From the NCBI RefSeq assembly GCF_017313265.1, contig NZ_JAFLQZ010000003.1, positions 62,001 through 126,000 of the forward strand: 64,000 bases of DNA. Direction: 5' to 3'. This DNA is from Hymenobacter telluris (GTDB lineage Bacteria > Bacteroidota > Bacteroidia > Cytophagales > Hymenobacteraceae). The stretch's first letter is position 1, and the number at the start of each line of letters is the position of its first letter. Both the position numbers and the translations under genes were made by a program. The notes under the pieces are model-generated. The model had not been told where the DNA came from, searched no databases, and was given only the letters and a program-made list of their open reading frames with translations. Of the stretch, positions 11,266 to 20,700 are shown in pieces.

Positions 11266-12165
11266 CTAATAGGTTTTGGTCATGTCGGCGGGCACGGCCA
11301 ACACGAAATCAGCTTTCTGCTGATTATCCTTGTCCAGCTTGTTCACGTTCTCCTGCGACACCGTGCTTACTGTCAGCACCTTTAGCTTCGGGTTGAGCTG
11401 ACGCAAGTAGGCCAGAATACCGTCGTGGTTGTCGGAATGGTAGCTGCCATTGAGGTGCAGCAACAGCTGGCCGTCGAGGCGGGCCTGGTTGAGAAAATGG
11501 GCCATCGTGGCATCTTTCAGCGCTTGCGCCTGAATGATGTTCTGCACGCCCGCCGCATGGGCCGCGTCGCCGCCGAACATCTTGGCCATGTTCTTGTAGC
11601 CGGGCAGCTCGTAGTCAACGGTAATGGGCAACGGCACTATCCAGGCTTTTTCTTCGGCGGGCAAGGTGTTTAGCGCGGTGAGGCTGCCTTTGGCTACCTG
11701 TGAGGCGTAGCGGCGCGGCACGTTGGTGCCCACTACCCGAAACTTCTGCTGCTTGGCCAGCTGAAGCAGCGGCTTGTAGTCGGTGGCGTAGTTGGGCCAG
11801 GGGCGGCTTTGCTCCTCGAAGGCTTTGTCGTCTAGCTCGCCGGTGGTGTACTGGTCTACCAGGGGCTGCACGTCGCGCTCCAGCATTTCCAGGCCCAGCA
11901 CAAACTGCCCTTGCTTGAGGCGGGCCAGGTCGTTGGTGAGCTGCAATTCCAGCCAGTGCCCGATGGGGTCATTGTGCTGCTCGCCAAAGAACACCACATC
12001 GGCTGTGGCCAGCTCCCGCAGCATCTTGTCGTAGTCGGCGGGCTTGCCAGTGGCCGTAAACAGGCGGTAGGCGGGCTTGTCGGCCGCGGTGAAGCTGCTA
12101 AGCAGAACCAGCACCAGCCAGACCGCAAGCGGCCGAAGAAACGGTTGAACGCGTTGTGGATGCAT
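11266..12165 (-). CDS. ChaN-family (Tiki/TraB-like) secreted protein
   Basis: 299 aa with an N-terminal hydrophobic signal (about residues 9-27). The ChaN signature VVFFGEQHNDPIGHWLEL is at about 57-74, and GLEMLERDVQPLVDQY follows. The family comprises haem-binding lipoproteins and related putative metalloproteases. No lipobox cysteine is visible, so it is probably periplasmic rather than lipidated. The HLNGSYHSDNHDG segment near residue 240 carries the second conserved histidine cluster. It is monocistronic. The haem role is family knowledge only. Confidence 0.85.
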   Translation of the reverse strand: MHPQRVQPFLRPLAVWLVLVLLSSFTAADKPAYRLFTATGKPADYDKMLRELATADVVFFGEQHNDPIGHWLELQLTNDLARLKQGQFVLGLEMLERDVQPLVDQYTTGELDDKAFEEQSRPWPNYATDYKPLLQLAKQQKFRVVGTNVPRRYASQVAKGSLTALNTLPAEEKAWIVPLPITVDYELPGYKNMAKMFGGDAAHAAGVQNIIQAQALKDATMAHFLNQARLDGQLLLHLNGSYHSDNHDGILAYLRQLNPKLKVLTVSTVSQENVNKLDKDNQQKADFVLAVPADMTKTY

Positions 12166-12223
12166 GCACGAAGATAGGCTCTGCGCCGCAGGAATCGTTG
12201 TAAGTGGGCTTTGGCTCTACGTA

Positions 12224-12257
12224 GAAAGCCCCGGTACTTTATGGCACCAGGGCTTTC
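12224..12257 (-). terminator. Possible terminator hairpin after the ABC permease gene
   Basis: GAAAGCCCCGGT (12224-12235) pairs with ACCAGGGCTTTC (12246-12257), with one mismatch, just downstream of the permease stop. There is no long U-run, so termination efficiency is uncertain. Confidence 0.45.
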
Positions 12258-12288
12258 AAACATACTGCTAACCGGGGCTTGCGCCGCG

Positions 12289-13653
12289 CTAGCCTTTGTA
12301 GAACATCCAGCGCGACAACTCGCGGTAGTTCACCTTTTTACCGTACATCAGCACGCCCACGCGGTAGATGCGGCTGGCCACCCACGTAGTGAAAATGAAG
12401 CCGCCCACCAGCAGCACTGCCGACAGCAACAGTTGCCACAAGGGTACCCCAAACGGCAGGCGCATCACCATGGCAATGGGTGAGGTAAACGGAATCATCG
12501 ACAGCCAGAACGCCAAGGGTCCATTTGGGTCGCCGTTGATGATGACGTTGATACTGACGATGTAGCTTAAAATCAAGGGGATAGTAACCGGAAACATAAA
12601 CTGCTGGGCGTCGGTCTGGTCGTCGACGGCGGCACCAATGGCGGCAAACATCGACGAGTACAGCAGGTAGCCGCCTAGAAAGAAGAACAGGAAGCCTCCG
12701 ATAATCGACCCGATAGGCAAACCGTCCAGGAAATCCAGCGGGCCGGCGTCAGTGGCTGGAGCTTCGGGGGCAGTGGCTGTAGTGGCATCGTACGTGGCTG
12801 TTTCGCGCGCCTTGGCTGCTTCCTGCACCCCAGCTGCGGCAGCCGCGGGCGGCGACTTTTTCATGCTATCTGCCAGCAGCGGGGCCGCTACCGTCGTGAG
12901 CCCCCACGACAGCGCAATCCATAAGGCAAACTGCGTGAACACCACGGCCGCAATGCCCAAAATCTTGCCCATCATCAGCTGAAACGGCTTCACCGACGAC
13001 AACATTACCTCCATAATGCGGCTGGATTTTTCTTCACTCACCCCGCGCATCACCTGCACGCCATAGATGAAGATGAACATATACACCAGAATCGAGAGCA
13101 GGTAAGCTGCGCCAGTAGTAGCGCCCACGCTGTTCTTGCGGCCGCCAACTTGGCTCAGGTCCACGGCATCCAGCTCCACGTTGGCCGATAGATTTTCAAT
13201 AACAGTTTGGTTGAGGCCCGACCGTTTCATCTTCAACTCGCCAACTGTTTTATTAACGGCTTTGCGAATGTTGTTCTGGCGCTTCAAGCTCACGTTGCCA
13301 TCGGCCAGCAGCTGAATTCCTTTGCTGTTGTCGAGGGAGAAAGTGGGCGGAAAATACAGGAGGGCCTGTTGCTTGGGCTTGGCTTTTTTGAAAGCCGCCG
13401 TGGCTTCGGCCAGGGAGTTGCCGGCGGCCGGCACAAAGCGCACATCGTCGTTGCCGGCCAGATTGGCCAATACTTGCTGCCCGCTTTCGTCGCGCACGGC
13501 CACCACCTCCGTATCGGACGAGCCCGACAGCTTGGCAATGCCGATGGTGGTGCCCGCCAGCAGCAGCGGCGCCAGCAACGACATAATCAGAAAGCTCTTT
13601 TTCCGAACGCGCGTCAGGTATTCGCGCTGTACGATCAACCAGATTTTATCCAT
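12289..13653 (-). CDS. ABC transporter permease, NatB/ABC-2 type
   Basis: 454 aa. Architecture: one N-terminal membrane helix (about 21-42, MSLLAPLLLAGTTIG), a large extracytoplasmic domain (about 43-180), then about five membrane segments from about 183 to 430. The inserted Ala/Pro-rich stretch at about 285-310 is low complexity. It follows the ATPase gene in the same direction, so the two form an exporter of the NatAB type. In relatives this family exports Na+ or other small cations or solutes; the substrate here is not visible. A repeat with ~26-bp arms lies in the spacer between the two genes. Confidence 0.88.
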   Translation of the reverse strand: MDKIWLIVQREYLTRVRKKSFLIMSLLAPLLLAGTTIGIAKLSGSSDTEVVAVRDESGQQVLANLAGNDDVRFVPAAGNSLAEATAAFKKAKPKQQALLYFPPTFSLDNSKGIQLLADGNVSLKRQNNIRKAVNKTVGELKMKRSGLNQTVIENLSANVELDAVDLSQVGGRKNSVGATTGAAYLLSILVYMFIFIYGVQVMRGVSEEKSSRIMEVMLSSVKPFQLMMGKILGIAAVVFTQFALWIALSWGLTTVAAPLLADSMKKSPPAAAAAGVQEAAKARETATYDATTATAPEAPATDAGPLDFLDGLPIGSIIGGFLFFFLGGYLLYSSMFAAIGAAVDDQTDAQQFMFPVTIPLILSYIVSINVIINGDPNGPLAFWLSMIPFTSPIAMVMRLPFGVPLWQLLLSAVLLVGGFIFTTWVASRIYRVGVLMYGKKVNYRELSRWMFYKG

Positions 13654-13663
13654 GAGAAGTAGT

Positions 13664-13785
13664 AGAAGCTAGGGGTTAGAAACTAGAAGTCAGGAGTGTG
13701 AAAGTTGGAAATCAGGAGGAAAGGAGTTGAGCATAGCGAGTCATGCCCTCACCTTCCGCCTTCTGTATTCTAGCTCCTAGCTTCT
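13664..13785. repeat. Long inverted repeat between ABC genes
   Basis: The arm at 13664-13689 is an inverted match (21/26) to 13760-13785, with a 70-nt centre. The right arm includes the stop codon of the ATPase gene (13770-13772), so its last codons are part of the repeat. It has the same layout as the repeats at 18739-18822 and 20701-20747, but a different sequence. Confidence 0.6.
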
Positions 13786-14711
13786 TCCAGAAGGCTTTCG
13801 GGCATGGTTTCCTGCACGCGCCGGATGAAAATGTCGTTGATGCTGGGTATCTGCTCCCGGAAAGCGTGCACCTCCACGGTGCCAATCAGGTAGCGCAACA
13901 GGTCGTTGGGCGTGGTGCCGGCGTGCAGCTTGATTCGGTCGTAGAAGTGGCCGTTTTCGCGCTCCTTGTGCTCCAGCACTTCAAAATCGGGGTGCGTGAC
14001 CATTAGTCGGCCGCGGCCCTCCACCTCGTAGGTCTGGGTTTTGAAGGTGTTCTTGATGTCGCGCACCGAGCCATCGAGCACCTTGTGGGCGCGGTTGATC
14101 AGGGCAATATTGTCGCACAGTTCTTCCACCGATTCCATGCGGTGGGTGCTGAAGATGATGGTGGCTCCCCGTTCGCGCAAGGCCAGAATTTCATCTTTGA
14201 TAAGGTTGGCGTTGATGGGGTCGAAGCCCGAAAACGGCTCATCCAGAATGATAATGCTGGGCTCGTGCAACACGGTGGCAATAAACTGCACCTTCTGCTG
14301 CATGCCTTTGCTGAGGTCTTCCACGTTTTTGCTCACCCAGGGCTTCAGCTCCAGCCGGTCCAGCCAGCTCTTGATACGCTGCGTGGCATCGGCTTTCGAG
14401 AGGCCCCGGAGTTGCGCCAGGTACAGCAACTGCTCCCCTACTCGCATCTTCTTATAGAGCCCCCGCTCCTCAGGCAGGTAACCAATCTGGCCGATGTGCC
14501 TGGGGTTCAGCTTCTCGCCCCGCACCCTGATTTCGCCGGAATCGGCGGCGGTAATCTGCGTGATGATGCGGATGAGGGACGTTTTGCCGGCCCCGTTGGG
14601 ACCAAGCAGCCCGAAGATACTGCGCTCCGGAATGTCGAGGCTGACGCCATTGAGGGCCGTGTGCGCGGCGTAGGCCTTGTGCACATCAATTGCTTGTAGA
14701 ATAGGTTGCAC
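13770..14711 (-). CDS. ABC transporter ATP-binding protein, NatA type
   Basis: 313 aa, with a GTG start at 14711 directly before QPILQAIDVHKAY. Walker A is GPNGAGKTS (about residues 37-45), the signature is LSKGMQQKVQF, Walker B is SIIILDEPFSGFDP and the switch histidine is in STHRM. The C-terminal extension after about residue 215 is typical of DUF4162-like NatA/bacitracin-type ATPases. It works with the permease encoded 116 nt downstream. The stop codon lies in an inverted-repeat arm. Confidence 0.92.
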   Translation of the reverse strand: MQPILQAIDVHKAYAAHTALNGVSLDIPERSIFGLLGPNGAGKTSLIRIITQITAADSGEIRVRGEKLNPRHIGQIGYLPEERGLYKKMRVGEQLLYLAQLRGLSKADATQRIKSWLDRLELKPWVSKNVEDLSKGMQQKVQFIATVLHEPSIIILDEPFSGFDPINANLIKDEILALRERGATIIFSTHRMESVEELCDNIALINRAHKVLDGSVRDIKNTFKTQTYEVEGRGRLMVTHPDFEVLEHKERENGHFYDRIKLHAGTTPNDLLRYLIGTVEVHAFREQIPSINDIFIRRVQETMPESLLEEARS

Positions 14712-14792
14712 AACTGGAAAGTGAGAGTGGAAAGGGAAGCTAAATGTAGAGGTTTTGCTATGCTAGTGAAGCAGGAAATTAAGAAGGGTTGC

Positions 14793-15419
14793 TTATTCTT
14801 CCAGTTCCCGCAACAGCCCTTCGAGCCGGTCGAGGTGCTGGCCGTAGAGCCGTTGCAGGTACCAGCGGGTGAATCGGCCCATTAGCCAATAGGTTACAAT
14901 GCCCAGCACCGCACAGCACGCCCCCAAGATACCGAGCCCGACCAAGAGCTTATGGCCGGAAAACTGCTGCGCAATGCGCCCGCCAATGAACAGCATAGCA
15001 ATACCCAATGACACCGGTATCGACCACATGGTAGCACGGTAGTACAGCGCAACTAAGCTGCGTAGCTGCTGGAGCTGCTGCTGCACATACTCGCGCACCG
15101 CGCCGCCGCTGGCGTCGCCGAGGCTGCGCAACAACAGCAGCTTGCGGCGGAAATACAACCCACTGAGTGCGCACACCAGCCCCAGCCATGCCGCCATCGT
15201 CAGGTAGTAGGTATCGTGGGCGGTAATGGCGGCCCCAACGCATCCGAACAGGCACACGACGGCTATGCCTATTTCCACCCAAACATTGCGGCGCATCTTG
15301 GCCACGGGCGAGGCCGAGCCAACGGCCAGCAGCCGAGCCACTGCCGCGGCATCGAGCACAGGGGGCGCAGCAGCTGGCACAGACTGCTGCCACTGGCGGC
15401 GCAAATCATCAAGTTCCAT
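14793..15419 (-). CDS. Membrane protein coupled to ECF sigma factor (putative anti-sigma or partner)
   Basis: 208 aa with about four membrane segments (about residues 47-66, 72-90, 128-150, 158-180) and a short cytoplasmic N-terminus (MELDDLRRQWQQ). Its ATG overlaps the stop codon of the sigma factor by one base (the shared A in TGATG), which implies translational coupling. The position and the cytoplasmic N-terminal stretch suggest it may sequester or regulate the sigma factor. However, it has no recognisable zinc-binding anti-sigma motif, so the role is inference. Confidence 0.75.
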   Translation of the reverse strand: MELDDLRRQWQQSVPAAAPPVLDAAAVARLLAVGSASPVAKMRRNVWVEIGIAVVCLFGCVGAAITAHDTYYLTMAAWLGLVCALSGLYFRRKLLLLRSLGDASGGAVREYVQQQLQQLRSLVALYYRATMWSIPVSLGIAMLFIGGRIAQQFSGHKLLVGLGILGACCAVLGIVTYWLMGRFTRWYLQRLYGQHLDRLEGLLRELEE

Positions 15420-15931
15420 CAGGCGGGGCGGGTAAGTAGTTGGCGAATCTTGTCTTGCACGCGGTGCATTTTCACGCGCACGTTGTTTTGGGTGATGCCG
15501 AGGATGTCGGCCATTTCCTCGTAGGTGCGCTCCTCTAAATAGAGCAGCACAAAGGCCTTATCCACGTCGGAAAGCCGGTTGATGGCGGTATATAGGGCCG
15601 CCATTTCCTCGGGTTCGTAGCCGGCGGCTTCCGTTTCCTGCGCTAGGTGCAGCGCCTGCCCATCGAGGCTGAGCGGCTGGGGCCGGCGGGTGCGCTGGCG
15701 CAGGTTGCTGATGGCCACGTTTAGGGCAATGCGGTAGAGCCAGGTACTGAGCTTGGCGTTGGGCTGGGGCACGTACTTCGGCCAGGCCCGCCAGAGTTGC
15801 AGCACCACTTCCTGGAATAAGTCCTGCCGGTCGTCGGCGTCGGCGCAGTACAGGCGGCACACCCGCCGTAGCAGCGGCTGGTACTGGTTCACGACGGCAA
15901 CAAAATCAGTAGAGGGTGCAGCGGGGCTCAT
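15419..15931 (-). CDS. ECF-type RNA polymerase sigma factor
   Basis: 170 aa. Region 2 includes DRQDLFQEVVLQLWRAW (about residues 38-54), followed by the promoter-melting stretch LSTWLYRIALNVAI. Region 4 is an HTH, EMADILGITQNNVRVKMHRVQDKIRQLL, near the C-terminus. The -33 recognition helix is intact. The gene directly precedes, and overlaps by one base, the membrane protein that could be its regulator. The divergent neighbour is a T9SS cargo protein, a possible target. Stimulus unknown. Confidence 0.92.
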   Translation of the reverse strand: MSPAAPSTDFVAVVNQYQPLLRRVCRLYCADADDRQDLFQEVVLQLWRAWPKYVPQPNAKLSTWLYRIALNVAISNLRQRTRRPQPLSLDGQALHLAQETEAAGYEPEEMAALYTAINRLSDVDKAFVLLYLEERTYEEMADILGITQNNVRVKMHRVQDKIRQLLTRPA

Positions 15932-16128
15932 GCGGGCAGCAATTTCACCTTCTATATCGACAGCCTATGCCTGGCATTACATCAGCTAGCCGAATTTATT
16001 TTACTGCCGTGCTTTCTTCAAGTTAGACATACCTACTTCTAGGTATTTTCATATCATTTGACCGGTTTTATTACCGAGTAGCCATAATGATCTATAACTA
16101 GCATATCTAATCATTTACGTATTCTAGT

Positions 16129-17487
16129 ATGAAAAACTTTTTACTCCCCTGCTTATTCGGTTTGGTGCTTGCAATTCCGGACAGCCATGCGCAAAACCAG
16201 CGCCCAACACATTCCGCTAAACTGCTCTTCAGCGTGCCTCAGCACTCCCCTAGGGCAGCATCTGCTGGCACGGCGCACCGGGGCATTACCACTACGGTAA
16301 CTGTACCGGGCCGCAGTGTCGGGCACGACTGGAACAGCACCACCAATCGGTGGGTAGAGGGCACCATTGGCACCCACACCTACGACGCCAGAGCCAACGC
16401 TACGCAAATTGTATACACTGACTCCGTCACTTCCCAGCCTAGGAGCAGAGAGCTATACACCTACAATCTGCGCAATCAGGTCACGGAATCAACCTACCAA
16501 AGTTGGCTTGGCTCAGCTTACGTGAATGAGCAGCGCGAGCAATACGCCTACGACGCCCAAGGCAACATTACGCTGGAAACCTACCAAACCTGGAACGGTA
16601 CGGCCTGGACCACTCAGTCCAGCTACCGCACCACAAACACCTACAACTCGGCCAACGTGCTAACCAGCCGGGTGTACGAGGAGTTGAACATCAACAACAA
16701 CACCTGGCAACCTGACGGGCGCATCACCTTCACGCTCAACAGCAATAATCAATGGAGCGAGGCGGTTTATCAGGAATGGAGCAATGGAGCGTACGTAAAC
16801 GATGAGCGCACTCGCAATATCACATGGTACGACTGGAGCAAACTACTACCTAGCTATTTGGAAGACCAGGAGTGGGTCGGTGGGGCTTGGGTTGATGACC
16901 AGCGCAGCACCATAACCTACCAGCCCAACGGCAGCAACGTTGAGGTGCAGCAGCAATCCACGGCTCCCAACACTTGGGTGAACGACGACCGGATTACCAC
17001 TACCTATGATAATTTCGGCAACCTGATTCTGGATCAGTATGAATCCTGGAACAGCAGCAATACTTGGGTTATTGTAGGTGCCGACCGAACGTTGCTTTCC
17101 TATACTGCTGCCAACCAAGTCCGGCGCGCCGTGGAGCAAGATTACAACACCTCCCTGAATCGGTACGTGAATTCATACGTCACTACCTACAGCAATTTCG
17201 TTACGTTGGGTACCCGCCGGGCCAGTGGCTTTGAAGCAACAGCTACCCTCCACCCCAACCCTACCACTGATGCTGCTACCATCAGCCTGCGTGGTTTGCG
17301 TGAGCAAGGCGCAGTGCAAGCCGAAGTGCTGAACACCCTCGGCCAAGTTGTGCAGACGTTTTCAGTTCGTGTGCAGCAAGGCGGTGTTAAGCAACAAATC
17401 AACCTAGCAAGCTACCCCGCTGGCGTATATACTGTGCGCTTGCACACCACCGAAGGCACCGTTGCCAAGCGTGTAGTAAAGCAATAA
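16129..17487 (+). CDS. Secreted repeat protein with T9SS type A C-terminal sorting domain
   Basis: 452 aa. Residues 1-21 are a signal peptide (ending DSHAQ). Residues about 70-365 consist of about nine or ten degenerate 30-residue units with the pattern W-x3-R-x2-Y-x3-G-N-x4-Y-x2-W (for example YDAQGNITLETYQTWNGTAW and YDNFGNLILDQYESWN). The C-terminal ~80 residues carry the LHPNPTTD motif and end GVYTVRLHTTEGTVAKRVVKQ-like, the type IX secretion sorting domain. So it is exported and probably cell-surface attached. The repeats resemble YD/RHS-like units and may form a beta structure; ligand unknown. Confidence 0.85.
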   Translation: MKNFLLPCLFGLVLAIPDSHAQNQRPTHSAKLLFSVPQHSPRAASAGTAHRGITTTVTVPGRSVGHDWNSTTNRWVEGTIGTHTYDARANATQIVYTDSVTSQPRSRELYTYNLRNQVTESTYQSWLGSAYVNEQREQYAYDAQGNITLETYQTWNGTAWTTQSSYRTTNTYNSANVLTSRVYEELNINNNTWQPDGRITFTLNSNNQWSEAVYQEWSNGAYVNDERTRNITWYDWSKLLPSYLEDQEWVGGAWVDDQRSTITYQPNGSNVEVQQQSTAPNTWVNDDRITTTYDNFGNLILDQYESWNSSNTWVIVGADRTLLSYTAANQVRRAVEQDYNTSLNRYVNSYVTTYSNFVTLGTRRASGFEATATLHPNPTTDAATISLRGLREQGAVQAEVLNTLGQVVQTFSVRVQQGGVKQQINLASYPAGVYTVRLHTTEGTVAKRVVKQ

Positions 17488-17505
17488 CCGTTTAAGCCAT
17501 AGTAC

Positions 17506-17550
17506 ATTAAAAAGGCCCGCCTAGCATTGTGCTAAGCGGGCCTTTTTAGT
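17506..17550. terminator. Bidirectional intrinsic terminator
   Basis: A GC-rich stem, AAAAAGGCCCGC...GCGGGCCTTTTT (17509-17526 with 17530-17547), with a TTG loop and one mismatch. It lies between the convergent T9SS-protein gene and dnaJ and has U-runs on both strands. Confidence 0.88.
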
Positions 17551-17580
17551 GTGCTATAGTATCTCTACCGAGCCTCTGGC

Positions 17581-18729
17581 TTACTGGAAGTACTCCTTCA
17601 CTTTCTCGAAGAAGCCCTTCTCGTTTTTGCCGGGGTTCGGGGTGAAATTCTGGGCATTGCGCAGCTTTTCCAGCAACTCCCGCTCTTCCCCCGTCACGTT
17701 TTTAGGAGTCCAGACGCTGAGGTGGATGAGCTGGTCGCCGCGGCCGTAACCGTTGATGTCCTTGATGCCTTTGCCGCGCAAACGCAGGATTTTGCCCGGC
17801 TGCGTACCAGGGTCCACCTTGATTTTCACTTTGCCTTCAATGGTGGGCACCTCGATACTAGCGCCAAGGGCAGCATCCACGAACGAAATGTACTGCTCAA
17901 ACATGATGTTGTTGCCGTCGCGCTTGAGCTGCTCGTGCGGCTCCTCTTCTATCTGAATCAGCAGGTCGCCGGCCACGCCGCCCCGCTCGGGGTAGTTGCC
18001 TTTGCCGTTCATGCTCAGCTGCATGCCCTCGGCCACCCCCGCCGGAATATTGATGGGAATAACCTCTTCGTGCAGCTGCCGGCCTTCGCCGTGGCACACG
18101 TCGCACTTGCTGGTTACCACTTTGCCTTCGCCGTCGCAGGTAGGGCACGTGCTGGCGCTGACCATCTGGCCGAGCATGGTATTCACCACGCGCTTCACCT
18201 GGCCCTGGCCCTGGCAGGTCTGGCAGGTTTTTAGGTCGGTGCCGTTTTTGGCGCCGGTGCCCGAGCAGGTGTTGCAGGCCACGTAGCGCTTCACTTTGAT
18301 TTTCTTCTCGACGCCGTTGGCTACTTCCTCCAGGTCCAGTTTCAGCTTGATGCGCAGGTTGGAACCTTTGCGCACGCGCCTGCCTCCTTGTCCGCGGCCA
18401 CCGCCGCCAAAGAAGCCCTCGAAGCCGCCCTGGCCACCCCCACCGAAGATGTCGCCAAAGTGGCTGAAGATATCTTCCATGCTAGGGCCGCCGCCGTTGC
18501 CGCCCATGCCCTGGTGGCCGTACTGGTCGTAGCGGGCGCGCTTGTTCTGGTCCGACAACACCTCGTAGGCCTCGGCAGCTTCCTTGAACTTGTCTTCGGC
18601 CGTCGGGTCGTCGGGGTTTTTATCGGGGTGATACTTGATGGCTACCTTGCGGTAGGCCTTCTTGATTTCGTCGCCCGCCGCGTTTTTGGCTACGCCCAGC
18701 ACTTCGTAATAATCTCGCTTCGTTGCCAT
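17581..18729 (-). CDS. dnaJ: Molecular chaperone DnaJ
   Basis: 382 aa. The J domain (residues 1-70) has H34-P35-D36. A Gly/Phe-rich linker follows, with [19 protein letters not shown]-like composition (about 74-115). The zinc region has four CxxCxGxG repeats ([32 protein letters not shown]), then the C-terminal substrate-binding domain. It stimulates DnaK ATPase activity; dnaK itself is not in this window. It lies 90 nt downstream of grpE on the same strand, with an inverted repeat in the spacer. Confidence 0.97.
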   Translation of the reverse strand: MATKRDYYEVLGVAKNAAGDEIKKAYRKVAIKYHPDKNPDDPTAEDKFKEAAEAYEVLSDQNKRARYDQYGHQGMGGNGGGPSMEDIFSHFGDIFGGGGQGGFEGFFGGGGRGQGGRRVRKGSNLRIKLKLDLEEVANGVEKKIKVKRYVACNTCSGTGAKNGTDLKTCQTCQGQGQVKRVVNTMLGQMVSASTCPTCDGEGKVVTSKCDVCHGEGRQLHEEVIPINIPAGVAEGMQLSMNGKGNYPERGGVAGDLLIQIEEEPHEQLKRDGNNIMFEQYISFVDAALGASIEVPTIEGKVKIKVDPGTQPGKILRLRGKGIKDINGYGRGDQLIHLSVWTPKNVTGEERELLEKLRNAQNFTPNPGKNEKGFFEKVKEYFQ

Positions 18730-18738
18730 GATTAGCAG

Positions 18739-18822
18739 TGAGTAGTAAGTATTGAGTATTGAGACAGGTATTGCATAGCGTAAAACAGTATCTAACTACT
18801 TAATACCCACTACTCAATACTA
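18739..18822. repeat. Inverted repeat built from GTATTGAGTA-like words
   Basis: An arm of about 24 bp from 18741 matches the inverse of about 18794-18817 at 19 of 24 positions. Both arms iterate a short GTATTGAGTA-like word. It fills most of the 90-nt grpE-dnaJ spacer, and its right edge reaches the grpE stop codon (18820-18822). Confidence 0.55.
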
Positions 18823-19407
18823 CAGGCCCAGCACCACTTTAGCGTGGCGGATTACCTTGTCGCCGAGGTAGTAGCCGCGCTCCACCTCGTCCACAATTTT
18901 GCCTTTCAGGTCTTCCGACGGGGCCGGAATCTGCGTGATGGCCTCGTGCAGCTCTGGGTCAAACGCTGTACCCTTCACTTCCATTGGGGCAAGCCCCTTT
19001 TGGTTGAGCGTTTTCTGGAGCTTGTTGTAAATAATTTCAATGCTTTCACGTACGGCGTTGGCGTCGTCGGTGTCTTTGGTATGGTGCCGGGCCCGGTCGA
19101 AGTCGTCGAGAGCCGGCAGCAAGGCTACCATCAATTCCTGGTTGGCCGTCTTGAACAGGTCGGCGCGCTCCTTGGTAGTGCGGCGCTTATAGTTCTCGAA
19201 CTCAGCTGCAAGACGCAAGTATTTGTCTTTCAAATCAGACAGTTCGGCACCATCTTTAGAGCCGGTTGCCGTGTCAGCTTCTGTGCCTTCCACTTCCCCA
19301 AGTTCGGGAGCACTGGGTTCTTCAGGAAGCTCGCCGGCTACTTGGTCAGCAGGAGCGTTCTGGTCGAATTGCGTTTCGTCGGGGTTTGGATATTTATCGT
19401 CAGCCAT
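18820..19407 (-). CDS. grpE: Nucleotide exchange factor GrpE
   Basis: 195 aa from ATG 19407 (MADDKYPNPDE); the longer frame upstream has no family character. The acidic, disordered N-terminus (about 1-55) is followed by the long dimeric coiled coil (about 55-110, LKDKYLRLAAEFENYKRRT) and the C-terminal beta domain with the signature HEAITQIPAP and VIRHAKVVLG end. It releases ADP from DnaK. It is upstream of dnaJ in the classic grpE-dnaJ order. Confidence 0.95.
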   Translation of the reverse strand: MADDKYPNPDETQFDQNAPADQVAGELPEEPSAPELGEVEGTEADTATGSKDGAELSDLKDKYLRLAAEFENYKRRTTKERADLFKTANQELMVALLPALDDFDRARHHTKDTDDANAVRESIEIIYNKLQKTLNQKGLAPMEVKGTAFDPELHEAITQIPAPSEDLKGKIVDEVERGYYLGDKVIRHAKVVLGL

Positions 19408-19673
19408 GTTTGCGAAGAATCTTCGGAATGGGTTTTTCACTGGATTGGGCCGTTGGGCAAAAGCGCGGGGGCAAGGAACTTGCCAAAGCAGTTGCGGCTG
19501 CCATTGTGGCACAGAAACCTGGAAAGCCAGGCAGTTAGTTCAGACGAGCTGGCGCAAATTGAATAAGAGGCTTAAGGGTTTAGCACGAAGCACATGCAAC
19601 CTATCCAGGCCTTTTGCTTCTGCTCGCCAGCACCATGCATCTGTGTTAGCTCTGGCTGGAAGACAGGTGGTAG

Positions 19674-20678
19674 TTACACCACTCCCTCCACGTGCAGCGC
19701 CTGCCAAATCATATCCTTGAGGGGCTGGATATTCTTGTTGGTGAGGCTGGAAATGAAGATGGTTGGCAAGTCGGTGGGCAGCGTTTCCCGGATTTCCGCT
19801 TCCAATTCTTCGTCCAGCATGTCGGATTTGGATATGGCCAGCAGGCGGTTTTTCTCCAGCAGCTCGGGGTTGAATTGCTCTAACTCGCTGAGCAGCACCT
19901 CGTACTCGGCCGCAATATCCGGGCTGTCGCAGGCAATCATAAACAGCAGGATGGAGTTGCGCTCGATGTGGCGCAGAAAGCGCGTGCCCAGCCCTTTGCC
20001 TTCGGCCGCTCCCTCGATAATACCCGGAATATCGGCCATCACGAAGGATTTGTAGTCGCGGTAGGCTACCACGCCCAGGTTGGGCGTGAGGGTAGTGAAG
20101 GCGTAGTCGGCAATCTTGGGTTTGGCCGCCGATACCACTGAGAGCAGCGTGCTTTTGCCAGCATTAGGAAAGCCTACTAGGCCTACATCAGCCAGCAGCT
20201 TCAACTCCAGAATCACCCACTCATCAATACCGGGCTCGCCGGGCTGAGCGTAGGTAGGGGCCTGGTTGGTAGCGGATTTGAAGTGGTCGTTGCCGAGGCC
20301 GCCGCGCCCGCCGGGCGTGAGGATGAGGCGCTGGCCGTGCTCGGTGATTTCCAGTTTCTTCTCGCCGGTTTCCGCGTCGCGGGCAATGGTACCGAGCGGC
20401 ACCTGAATGATAATATCGTCGCCTTGGGCACCCGTGCGCAGATTTTCGCCGCCGCCCTGGCCGGGTTTGGCAATCAGGTGCTTCTGGTATTGCAGATGCA
20501 GCAGCGTCCAAAGCTGGGAGTTGCCTTCCAGAATGATGTGGCCCCCACGGCCGCCGTCGCCGCCGTCGGGGCCGCCGTTGGGCAGGCCTTTGGCGCGGAA
20601 GAAATGGTGCGAACCCGCCCCACCCGCGCCGGAGCGGCAATTGATTTTGACGTAGTCGATGAAGTTATTGGAAGCCAC
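19674..20678 (-). CDS. obgE: Obg-family GTPase
   Basis: 334 aa, starting at GTG 20678 (family N-terminus [11 protein letters not shown]). The glycine-rich Obg fold covers residues 1-158. The G domain follows: G1 G169-FPNAGKS176, G2 in FTTLTPN, G3 D216-IPG219 and G4 near ISKSD. It is involved in large ribosomal subunit assembly and the stress response. It lies between grpE and adk, all on the minus strand, with repeat-rich spacers on its upstream side. It lacks the C-terminal OCT extension, as many family members do. Confidence 0.96.
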   Translation of the reverse strand: MASNNFIDYVKINCRSGAGGAGSHHFFRAKGLPNGGPDGGDGGRGGHIILEGNSQLWTLLHLQYQKHLIAKPGQGGGENLRTGAQGDDIIIQVPLGTIARDAETGEKKLEITEHGQRLILTPGGRGGLGNDHFKSATNQAPTYAQPGEPGIDEWVILELKLLADVGLVGFPNAGKSTLLSVVSAAKPKIADYAFTTLTPNLGVVAYRDYKSFVMADIPGIIEGAAEGKGLGTRFLRHIERNSILLFMIACDSPDIAAEYEVLLSELEQFNPELLEKNRLLAISKSDMLDEELEAEIRETLPTDLPTIFISSLTNKNIQPLKDMIWQALHVEGVV

Positions 20679-20700
20679 TTTGGTTGAATTAAAAATTCAG

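Noticed and set aside
16029-16046. Short 7-bp inverted repeat with a CTTC loop upstream of the T9SS gene as an operator
   Set aside because: A single short hairpin by itself is not enough to call an operator. Mentioned only as context.
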